20,083 nt of DNA from Chromatiales bacterium (GTDB taxonomy: Bacteria; Pseudomonadota; Gammaproteobacteria; SZUA-152), in contig JALTPW010000758.1 in the NCBI GenBank assembly GCA_026999335.1, forward strand, positions 1 through 20,083. Direction: 5' to 3'. Each line of letters begins with the position of its first letter. The stretch's first letter is position 1. The notes under the pieces are model-generated. The model ran no database searches, was not told where the DNA came from, and saw only the letters and a list, made by a program, of their open reading frames with translations. A program made the translations under genes and the position numbers. This document shows positions 1 to 7,174 of this stretch, one piece after another.

Positions 1-42
1 CCTAGTCAAAGACTCCCTGGATATGACAAGGGTGAACAATGT

Positions 43-1026
43 TTATCCACCGATTTTCGCCATGAAGCGAACGACCTGGGTGGGGTTTTCCTCAAAATAG
101 TGGCGTTCCGGTTTCAGAGCCAGTGCGTCAATGAGACATTGTTTTAGCATTTCGTCGCTGATGCCATCCCTGAGCTGTTGGCGTAATTCGATTTTGTGCT
201 CGTGACCCAGACAAAGATAAAGGGCACCCGTCGCCGTCAGGCGCACTCGGTTGCAGGTTTCACAAAAATGTTGCGATATCGGGGTGATGAAACCGATGCG
301 CAGCCTCGTGCCCTTGATCTGGAAATAACGCGCCGGGCCGCCACCGGGCATGACACCGGGAAGCAAATCAAACCGATGCTTGAGTCTGTCCTCTACCTCT
401 TGTAACGGGAGGTAGTGTTCACTGGCATTGCGACCGGCGCTGCTGACCGGCATGGTTTCGATGAAACGCAGGGTGAAGTCATGTTGCAGACAGAATGCAA
501 CCATGTCTTCAAATTCATCATCATTGATGCCTTTCATGGCGACCATGTTGATCTTGATGGGGGCGAAGCCAGCGGCCTTTGCCGCCATTAAACCCGTCAG
601 GGTGTCAGACAGCTTACCGCCGTTGATTTCATGAAAGCGATCCGCCCGCAGGGTATCAAGACTGACATTGATACGTGCCACGCCAGACTTTTTTAATTTC
701 GTCGCGTGTTGCGCCAGCAGGCTGGCATTGGTGCTGAGCGACAAGTCCTCCACCCCCGGCAGGCCGGAAAGACGCGCGCTTAATTGACAGATGTCTTTGC
801 GTACCAACGGTTCACCGCCGGTGAGACGAATGCGCCGGACACCTAATTCGGAAAAGGCGCCCACGACACGGACTATCTCGTCCTGGGTGAGGTGCTGGCT
901 GGTGCAATCAAAGTCATTGAATCCCTTTGGCAAACAATAAAAGCAACGGATGTTGCATTTGTCGGTAACGGATAATCGCAGGTATTCAACCTTTCTGCCG
1001 AATGGGTCAATGAGTTGTGATTTCAT
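43..1026 (-). CDS. moaA: GTP 3',8-cyclase MoaA (molybdenum cofactor biosynthesis)
   Basis: A 327-aa radical SAM enzyme that converts GTP to 3',8-cyclo-7,8-dihydro-GTP, the first step of molybdopterin synthesis in the cytoplasm. The N-terminal SAM [4Fe-4S] motif is C24-x3-C28-x2-C31, followed by the GGEPL motif near residue 70. The C-terminal substrate-side cluster is C255-x2-C258-N-R-x-R-L-x13-C272. The protein ends in the Gly-Gly tail typical of MoaA, so it is complete and of normal length. The ATG start is preceded by an AAGAAGG ribosome binding site. It lies 63 bp downstream of the σ54 response regulator gene on the same strand with no evident terminator between them, so it may be read through from that operon. 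No other moa/moe gene is visible. Identity is very secure; its functional link to the neighbouring oxidase locus is unproven. Confidence 0.97.
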   Translation of the reverse strand: MKSQLIDPFGRKVEYLRLSVTDKCNIRCFYCLPKGFNDFDCTSQHLTQDEIVRVVGAFSELGVRRIRLTGGEPLVRKDICQLSARLSGLPGVEDLSLSTNASLLAQHATKLKKSGVARINVSLDTLRADRFHEINGGKLSDTLTGLMAAKAAGFAPIKINMVAMKGINDDEFEDMVAFCLQHDFTLRFIETMPVSSAGRNASEHYLPLQEVEDRLKHRFDLLPGVMPGGGPARYFQIKGTRLRIGFITPISQHFCETCNRVRLTATGALYLCLGHEHKIELRQQLRDGISDEMLKQCLIDALALKPERHYFEENPTQVVRFMAKIGG

Positions 1027-1089
1027 GCTCAGCCTTCTTTTTCAATGAGTGCGATCAGCGTACTCGTGGAGGGAATGATGCGAATCCGC

Positions 1090-2553
1090 CTAATCGGCTT
1101 GCACGCCGTTTTCATTCCCGTTGTCGTCATCGTCTTCGGCCCCGTCGGGTGGTGTCAGGCCGAAATGTTTGATCATCCGTCGCAGGCGTGGCCGGGAGAC
1201 GCCGAGGGTGTCGCAGGCGTGTCCCTTATGCCAGTGAGTGGCTTCCAGCACTCGCCTGACATGCGCACCCTCAATTTCTTCCAGGCTCAATTCAGCCAGT
1301 GGGCGATGGGGGCCATTGGCCATGGGGGCATCGCTGCTGCAGATATCTGAAATCAGATTTCGGGTAATGACCGAGCCCGGGCAAAGGGCCATGGCCTTTT
1401 CCAGGGTGTTGGATAATTCGCGAACGTTGCCCGGCCAGTCATATTCCTTCAGGCACGCCATGACATCGGCGGAGATCTGTGTGACGCCGGCATGCATTTG
1501 CTGGTTGATGCGTGAAATCAGGGTCTGCACCAGATCCTCGATATCTTCGCGACGCTCGCGCAGTGGCGGCAGATGAATGGTCACCACCCGCAAGCGGTAA
1601 TACAGGTCTTCGCGAAACTGTCCTTCGCGTACACGCTCAGCCAGATCGACATTGGTGGCGGCAATGACGCGGGCATTGGTTCGCTGGGGCGCCTTGGCGC
1701 CAATCGGGGTAAATTCCTTTTCCTGCAACACGCGTAATAATTTGGCTTGCATGGTGGGGGAAAGCTCGCCAATTTCGTCGAGGAAGATGCTACCGTGATT
1801 GGCCTGTTCAAATTTACCGGATTGCCGGCTTACTGCGCCGGTAAAGGCCCCCTTTTCATGGCCAAACATGTCTGATTCCAGCAGGTTTTCGACCAGTGCC
1901 GCACAATTGATCGCGACAAAGGCACCATTGGCTCTCTGTCCTGCACGATGGGTGGCCCGGGCCACCAGTTCCTTGCCGGTGCCGGATTCGCCGGTGATCA
2001 ATACCGTGACCGGGCTGGAGGCAACCAGGCCAATGGTTTTGAAGACCTCTTTCATGGCACGGGAACGGCCCACCATGGTGTTGCCGTCGGTGATGGGTTC
2101 ACTGCGCTCTGTTTCCACCGTCGGCTGGGCGTCGGGGGCCAGAATTTGCGCGATGGTGTTGTCCAGCTCATCGATATCAATGGGCTTGTGGATGTAGTCC
2201 TCGGCGCCGTTTTGCATGGCCTGAATCGTGCTGTCCATATCATGGAATGCGGTTATCATGATGATATGGAGGGCGGGGAAGGTTTGCTTGAATTCGGGCA
2301 GCCCTTCCAAACCCGACTTGCCCGGCATGCGGATGTCGAGAATCAGCAGGTCAGGACGCCGCTTATGGGCGGCGGCCAATCCTTCATCGACACTGTGGGC
2401 CATGTTGACATCGTAGCCTTCGCTGCGCAGGTGCAGCTGAAGCGTCCTGCAGCTGGCGACATCGTCGTCAACGATCAATATATGTCCTTTACGAATGGGC
2501 ATCCTGTCTTCCGTGTGTTTTATGGATCTCAAATCTTTCATTGCCGTGTTCAT
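1090..2553 (-). CDS. NtrC-family σ54-dependent response regulator
   Basis: A 487-aa transcriptional activator. The receiver domain (about 22-138) has the acidic pocket D29-D31, phospho-acceptor D73 in LDIRMPG, T101 and K123. The AAA+ σ54-interaction domain (about 160-390) has Walker A GESGTGKE at 188-195, the σ54-contacting GAFTGA loop at 235-240 and Walker B with D259-E260. A Fis-type helix-turn-helix lies at about 430-470. It should bind distal enhancers and drive σ54 RNA polymerase by ATP hydrolysis. Its first codon overlaps the stop of the kinase gene (ATGA), implying translational coupling and a cognate pair. An alternative start at M18 (position 2502) has a GGAAG ribosome binding site and places the receiver domain directly at the N-terminus. 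Two strong σ54 promoters in the same window (15620-15636 + and 15283-15299 -) are its likely targets, which is inference. Confidence 0.95.
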   Translation of the reverse strand: MNTAMKDLRSIKHTEDRMPIRKGHILIVDDDVASCRTLQLHLRSEGYDVNMAHSVDEGLAAAHKRRPDLLILDIRMPGKSGLEGLPEFKQTFPALHIIMITAFHDMDSTIQAMQNGAEDYIHKPIDIDELDNTIAQILAPDAQPTVETERSEPITDGNTMVGRSRAMKEVFKTIGLVASSPVTVLITGESGTGKELVARATHRAGQRANGAFVAINCAALVENLLESDMFGHEKGAFTGAVSRQSGKFEQANHGSIFLDEIGELSPTMQAKLLRVLQEKEFTPIGAKAPQRTNARVIAATNVDLAERVREGQFREDLYYRLRVVTIHLPPLRERREDIEDLVQTLISRINQQMHAGVTQISADVMACLKEYDWPGNVRELSNTLEKAMALCPGSVITRNLISDICSSDAPMANGPHRPLAELSLEEIEGAHVRRVLEATHWHKGHACDTLGVSRPRLRRMIKHFGLTPPDGAEDDDDNGNENGVQAD

Positions 2554-5144
2554 GACTCAATGGGTCCTATCGGTAAGGTGACACTGGCACAGGTGCCGCC
2601 ACGCTTGTTTGCGTGCAGGCTGATCTGGCCATGATGCTGATCGAGGATACGCTTGACAATGGGCAGGCCCAGACCGGTGCCCTTGGCGCGGGTGGTGAAA
2701 AATGGCTCGAACAACTTGCCGTTCAGCCCCGGGTCGATACCGCCACCGTTATCGCAGATATCGATACGGATTGTCGGTGTGGCATCGTTAACCTCCATCA
2801 AGGCATGGATGCGGATTTGCGGGACGTGGTTCACGTCATCCGTCGCGTCCAGGGCGTTGGTGATCAGGTTGCTGAATACCTGCCGTAGTTTGGTGGCATC
2901 GCCATGTAGTGTCGGTAGTTGTGGTGGATAGTCCTCGGTGATTTTGGCACCGCTCTCCTGTAGCTCTTTTTGCGTGGTATTGATGGCGCTGGTGAGCAGC
3001 TTTTTCACATCCAGCCATTCCGGGCTCAGGGCATCGGGGCGCGCAAAGGTCAGCAGGTCGGCAAGAATGGTTTCCATGTAGCGCACCTGATCCAGCGAGA
3101 TCTGTTTCATCTCCGCCGCCTCTTCGCCCCAGTCTCCCTCGGCGCGCTTTCCCCATATCTGCAAGGTCATCTTGATGGAAGAAAGCGGGTTACGCAGGTC
3201 ATGGGCGATCATGGTGGCCATGCGCCCCATGGCTGTCAGGGTCTGGGTTTTGGCCAGTTCCTGGTTGCGTTCTCCCACCTCTTTTTTCAGCCGTACATGC
3301 TCGGTGATGTCTTCCTTGATGGCGAGAAAATGGGTGATTTCACCCTGCTCATTGCGGATGGGGGAAATCAGCGTGTCTTCCCAATAAAACTCACCGTTTT
3401 TCTTGCGATTGTGGAATACGCCGCGCCACTCATTACCCTGGATGATGGTCTTCCAAAGCTGCTCATAATCCGTGTCACTGGTTTCTCCGGATTTGAAGAG
3501 TCTCGGTGTCTTGCCCGTCACTTCTTCGGCGCTATAGCCCGTCAGTTCGGTGAAACGCGGATTGATATATTCAATATGGCCACGGATGTCGGTGATCATG
3601 ACCGAATTTCGGCTTTGCTCGACGGCCTGGGACAGTTTGCGCAAGCGTTCCTGGCGCTCATGCTGCTGGGTAATGTCCTGACCGATACTGGTCAGGGTGG
3701 ATATTTTTCCAAGACGGCTGAAGGAGAGTGTGGAGGCCCAGGAGAAGAGTAATGTCTCGCCGGACTTTGTCGTAATACGGCTTTCAATGGTATGCGGTGA
3801 GGCATTGCCAGTGGTGATTTCTGCAAAGGCGATATGTGCCTGTTGCCGATCCTGTGGCGTCACAAAAGTATCGAACCAGTTTTTTCCGATCACTTCTTCG
3901 CGGCGCCATCCCGTCAATTTCAGAAGGCAATCATTGCAGAAGGTAATAAGACCTTCTGCATTCAGGGTGACGGCCGACAATTGCATGTTTTCCAGGGTGT
4001 CACGGTAGCGGCGTTCAAAGCTTCTTTGCGCCTCTTCGAGTTGCTTGCGAATGCCCGCCTGGGCAACGATAAAGGATCCCGCCAGCAAAAAAAGACCCGC
4101 CAGTGAATAGAGCAGGAGATTTTGGCGAAAAAAGTTTTGCGAAGTGGCATTTAGGATCGAGGTGGGGACATGTGATACGGTTTTCCAGAAATGGGGGCTG
4201 GTGTCCTGGTAGCCGTCAAAAATTGAGGAAATTGAGCCGATGCCGGCATTGGCATAAAACTCCATCACCGAGACCATGGGGTAGGTGGTGGAAAAGGTGA
4301 ACAAACCCTCTTCGGTGGTGAAACTGCCACTGTTTTCGTTCACTATCCGCTGCCAGGCGGTGGGGAAGGCTTTAGCGAATGAACGCTGTCGCCCCATGAA
4401 ATAACCCCATTCGTCTTCCGGGCGGGGGCCGCTGAGCCAGTACCCGTTAGTATTGATGAGATTGAGATGATCGTCGATATTGGGGGCGGCGAGATGAAAA
4501 CTCTGCAGCAGTCTTTCACCGCGGAAGTTGAACATCAACACACCTTTTTTTTCTCCCCGACTATTGAACAGGGGCGTGGCGAAGCGAATGACCGGCCGAA
4601 AGGGGTTTTCGATTTGCCCATCTTCAACATTCAGATCAAAAGGTGACATGTAGACACCGCCGATATCTTGTGTCATGGCCTCTTTAAAGTAATAACGATC
4701 ACTTTTGTTTTGTAATTCGCTTTGTTCAACGATGTGCGGCTGTCCCTCGTTATAATTAATGCGGATAATTTCCATACCATCCGCCGATAAAAAACGGATC
4801 TGGCCGTAAATGCCTTTTTTTTCGCTGAAATAGAGGAATTCCTGCGACAGGTTCTGGCGTGCGGTATCATCGTTGGGGTTGTCCAGGAGATCCCAGAGTT
4901 CATTGAGTTTGGCGAGGAAGGTGAGGTCGGAGATGACGGCGCGCATTTCACTGGTAATGCCTTTTTGCGCCAGTGCCACGTTTTGTATTTCATTGCTTTC
5001 CAGGCTGACCCGCGCCAGTCGCATCTCGGCGTAGTAGTGGCTGACGCCGATGGTGATCAACAGGGTGCTCAAAGGCAGAAAGATCAGCAGAAAGCGTCCG
5101 CTCAGAGCAGGGGGGTGATCACGACTCTGAAGCGTCGTATTCAC
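2550..5144 (-). CDS. Membrane PAS-domain sensor histidine kinase
   Basis: An 864-aa two-component kinase. TM1 is at about 17-35 and TM2 at about 342-363, enclosing a roughly 300-residue periplasmic sensor of probable Cache/PDC type (inferred from size and topology). Two PAS domains follow, at about 379-492 and 505-615. The HisKA phosphoacceptor is H648 in the IAHDLRNPL H-box. The HATPase domain (about 749-859) has the N-box around N763, the G1 box D798-N-G-G-G and the G2 box GTGLGL at 822-827. The start is GTG, and its first bases overlap the TGA of the upstream 111-aa membrane protein (GTGA). It overlaps the σ54 response regulator downstream by 4 bp. The tight coupling says these two form one signalling pair. 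The ligand is unknown; the periplasmic domain suggests an external or periplasmic cue rather than cytoplasmic nitrogen status. Confidence 0.95.
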   Translation of the reverse strand: MNTTLQSRDHPPALSGRFLLIFLPLSTLLITIGVSHYYAEMRLARVSLESNEIQNVALAQKGITSEMRAVISDLTFLAKLNELWDLLDNPNDDTARQNLSQEFLYFSEKKGIYGQIRFLSADGMEIIRINYNEGQPHIVEQSELQNKSDRYYFKEAMTQDIGGVYMSPFDLNVEDGQIENPFRPVIRFATPLFNSRGEKKGVLMFNFRGERLLQSFHLAAPNIDDHLNLINTNGYWLSGPRPEDEWGYFMGRQRSFAKAFPTAWQRIVNENSGSFTTEEGLFTFSTTYPMVSVMEFYANAGIGSISSIFDGYQDTSPHFWKTVSHVPTSILNATSQNFFRQNLLLYSLAGLFLLAGSFIVAQAGIRKQLEEAQRSFERRYRDTLENMQLSAVTLNAEGLITFCNDCLLKLTGWRREEVIGKNWFDTFVTPQDRQQAHIAFAEITTGNASPHTIESRITTKSGETLLFSWASTLSFSRLGKISTLTSIGQDITQQHERQERLRKLSQAVEQSRNSVMITDIRGHIEYINPRFTELTGYSAEEVTGKTPRLFKSGETSDTDYEQLWKTIIQGNEWRGVFHNRKKNGEFYWEDTLISPIRNEQGEITHFLAIKEDITEHVRLKKEVGERNQELAKTQTLTAMGRMATMIAHDLRNPLSSIKMTLQIWGKRAEGDWGEEAAEMKQISLDQVRYMETILADLLTFARPDALSPEWLDVKKLLTSAINTTQKELQESGAKITEDYPPQLPTLHGDATKLRQVFSNLITNALDATDDVNHVPQIRIHALMEVNDATPTIRIDICDNGGGIDPGLNGKLFEPFFTTRAKGTGLGLPIVKRILDQHHGQISLHANKRGGTCASVTLPIGPIES

Positions 5145-5476
5145 CGGCAGGTATCCTGGATGTAGGTGCGGATGCGGCTGAGATAGGCCGTCTGTCCTTC
5201 TCCCGGATGACGCGGCAATAGAAAGAGTATCTTGGCGGCAACAATGTAGGGGCGGCGCGCTTCATCGCCAGCGGGACGTTCTTCCACCAATACCTTTTCG
5301 AGATGTTGCAATGTGCTCTGTGGGTTTTCGCAATAACGCGGCAGGGAGACCTGTTGGCCGTACCACCTCGCCCACACCGAAATCAGCAGCATGATCAATA
5401 ATACCGCCCCGGTAACACGCAAAAAAAGATAGGGTGCGGCGGCTTGCGGGAGGTTGGCCTGTTTCGGTGTGGCCAT
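5141..5476 (-). CDS. Small single-TM protein of unknown function, coupled to the sensor kinase
   Basis: A 111-aa protein I do not recognise. The reading frame is open further upstream (to 5575), but the ATG at 5476 has a GGAG ribosome binding site nine bases upstream and gives a sensible short cytoplasmic N-terminus. One transmembrane helix lies at about residues 17-38 (rich in L, I, V), followed by a roughly 70-residue soluble domain, probably periplasmic, with two cysteines that could form a disulphide: one in RYCENP and one in the C-terminal DTCR. The stop overlaps the GTG start of the histidine kinase, so translation is coupled. A role as an accessory to the sensor kinase (ligand presentation or sensor stabilisation) is a reasonable inference but nothing in the sequence proves it. 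The existence of the gene is well supported by the coupling and the ribosome binding site. Confidence 0.8.
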   Translation of the reverse strand: MATPKQANLPQAAAPYLFLRVTGAVLLIMLLISVWARWYGQQVSLPRYCENPQSTLQHLEKVLVEERPAGDEARRPYIVAAKILFLLPRHPGEGQTAYLSRIRTYIQDTCR

Positions 5477-5598
5477 GTGTTGATTCTCCATCAGTGGTTG
5501 TTTGATCAACGCCGGTATCAGATCCGGACTACCGTCAATAGTGGAGGCTATCGGCAGGATCCGCAACGCCTGCAATGCCTGGTTGGCGGTTTTGGCAC

Positions 5599-7017
5599 TT
5601 AACGATCTGCAGGCAGTGAAATCAGGCTGTCCGCTGACAGGCCCTGTGTACTTGTCTGCAATTGTGTGCAGATGTGGCGCGCCAATGAGCGGCCACGGGT
5701 GATACGGTCACGTACCGATACACCGCCCCGATAATTGGCTTCGATATGCAGGCCGGGCAGGGCGTGCAGTTGTTGGCTGATACGCCGATCCCGTGCCATG
5801 TGGGTGCCATGATAGAGGGGCAGGGCCCGGGCATGGCGGTCGATGCGTACCATCACGGGACTGCCTTTCAGCCCCAGTAGTGGCGTCAGTGCACGCAGGC
5901 TCTCGTCGACCAGACGGGTGTCACTCCAGGCGGCGGCTTCGGGTTGACGGGCGCCGCCGAGGTAAGTGGTGAGCAGGGCCTTGTCTTGCGGGGCGCGATC
6001 CGCAAACAGGCTGCTCATCCACAGGTTGCCGGAAAAGGGCTGCTGTTCGCGTCGCGGTGTGAGGAAGCCGGTGCCATCCAGTGGGTGGTCGATATCTGCT
6101 CGCTCCAACCCCATGTGCAATACCGCCAGTGGTGCGTAGCGGATTTCATCCAATAGCGATGCCAGGATTTTGTCCATCGGTGCCAGCAGGTTTGCCGTCG
6201 CCGGTGCTGGTGTAGCCATGACCACGTGTGCGGCGTTGAGGCTGCGTTCTCCGTCCGGAGTTGCCGCAGTGACTCGCCAGCCATGCCGACAGGGCGCCAC
6301 TTCCTGTACGCGGCGATTGGAGAGGATCTGCAAGCCGGGTGTGCCGGCCAGGGTATTGGCCAGTGTGCTCATGCCGCCGCGAAAAGAGAAAGTATCGGTG
6401 CTGCAAGCCGTGCGGCGGCGCAGCAGTTTATGCGCCAGCACACCTGCGGTGATGGAACCGAAGCGGCGCTCCAGTGTGGTCAGGCGGGGCAGGGTGGCGC
6501 CAGCGCTGGCCAGATCCGGGTCGGCCGACAGGGTGCCGGCGACAAAGGGCTCCATGGCCTTTTCCAGCATTTCATCGCCCAGTCGGCGGCGGATGAACTG
6601 GCTGACGGATTCATCATCATGGCCGCCGGCGGGGATGAAGGGCTCCAGCAGCAGGCGCAGCTTGCCGCGCAGACTCCACAGGGGCGAGGTCAACAGGCCG
6701 CCGATCCGCATCGGCAGGGCCTGGAGCCGGCCATGGTGCAGGAGATAACGCTGTGCCTGGGCCTGGGAGGTGCGCCGGGTCTTCACGTCGTCCAGTCCTG
6801 CCGCGTGCACCAGCTGTGTGACTTCCGGGCGAAAATTCATCAATAGCGAAGCGGCGCGTTCGGTGAGATAGCCGTCCTGCTGGTGGCTTTTTATCTTGCC
6901 GCCAATACGCTGGTCAGCCTCCCACACCTGTACAGAGATACCGGCCTGAGCCAGCCACCAGGCCGTTGCGAGTCCGGAGATGCCACCGCCGATAATGAGT
7001 ACGTCTGTGTCGGTCAT
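5599..7017 (-). CDS. hemY: HemY-type protoporphyrinogen/coproporphyrinogen oxidase (FAD)
   Basis: A 472-aa FAD-dependent amine-oxidase-fold protein resembling HemY/HemG-type protoporphyrinogen oxidase, which removes six electrons from protoporphyrinogen IX or coproporphyrinogen III in heme synthesis. The dinucleotide-binding GGGISGLATA motif is at residues 10-19, with the ribose-binding acid in WEADQRIGGK. Family-typical segments follow: the LMEP-like LLEPF region around 143, the FxGG-type FRGGMSTL segment, a GTGFLTPRRE stretch, and C-terminal ANYRGGVSVRD, where FAD contacts are expected. Length matches the family. Many gammaproteobacteria use HemG or HemJ, so an extra HemY within an oxidase/radical-SAM cluster suggests a dedicated tetrapyrrole role, which is inference. 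The upstream region (7018-7174) carries a REP-like palindrome. The ribosome binding site is weak. An oxidoreductase acting on another tetrapyrrole or carotenoid remains possible. Confidence 0.8.
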   Translation of the reverse strand: MTDTDVLIIGGGISGLATAWWLAQAGISVQVWEADQRIGGKIKSHQQDGYLTERAASLLMNFRPEVTQLVHAAGLDDVKTRRTSQAQAQRYLLHHGRLQALPMRIGGLLTSPLWSLRGKLRLLLEPFIPAGGHDDESVSQFIRRRLGDEMLEKAMEPFVAGTLSADPDLASAGATLPRLTTLERRFGSITAGVLAHKLLRRRTACSTDTFSFRGGMSTLANTLAGTPGLQILSNRRVQEVAPCRHGWRVTAATPDGERSLNAAHVVMATPAPATANLLAPMDKILASLLDEIRYAPLAVLHMGLERADIDHPLDGTGFLTPRREQQPFSGNLWMSSLFADRAPQDKALLTTYLGGARQPEAAAWSDTRLVDESLRALTPLLGLKGSPVMVRIDRHARALPLYHGTHMARDRRISQQLHALPGLHIEANYRGGVSVRDRITRGRSLARHICTQLQTSTQGLSADSLISLPADR

Positions 7018-7032
7018 GTTTTACTTCTAGTT

Positions 7033-7154
7033 GTAGGTTGGGGTGACGACTGCATGGATGCAGGAGCTAGGGCGATGCAGGACGCCAAAGCCGAGGTACG
7101 AACCCCAACAATCGAGGTTTTGGCAAACTGCCGGTAGGTTGGGGTTCGTACCTC
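7033..7154. repeat. REP-like composite palindrome between radical SAM and hemY genes
   Basis: A perfect 17-bp inverted repeat: GAGGTACGAACCCCAAC at 7093-7109 and GTTGGGGTTCGTACCTC at 7138-7154, with a 28-nt loop. A further copy of GTAGGTTGGGGT lies at 7033-7044, in direct orientation with 7134-7145, and its GTTGGGGT part can also pair with 7102-7109. GATGCAGGA is repeated at 7057-7065 and 7074-7082. The GTAGGTTGGGGT...ACCCCAAC form resembles REP-type intergenic palindromes of gammaproteobacteria. It could stabilise or attenuate mRNA between the two genes. Confidence 0.75.
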
Positions 7155-7174
7155 ACTCCAATCCACCGGCATAT

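Noticed and set aside
1047..1065. Short hairpin (GAGTGCG/CGTACTC) between the response regulator and moaA, considered as a terminator
   Set aside because: Stem is short with a wobble pair, and the - strand sequence after it is A-rich rather than U-rich; not an intrinsic terminator.
5477..5575. Extension of the 111-aa membrane protein to ATG 5575
   Set aside because: No convincing ribosome binding site, while ATG 5476 has GGAG at good spacing.
6170..6846. Long + strand open frames opposite hemY (192 and 206 aa), and similar long frames opposite the Usp, radical SAM and HEAT genes
   Set aside because: They are antisense shadows in GC-rich coding DNA, with low-complexity Arg/Ser/Ala/Gly composition and no ribosome binding sites or domains.
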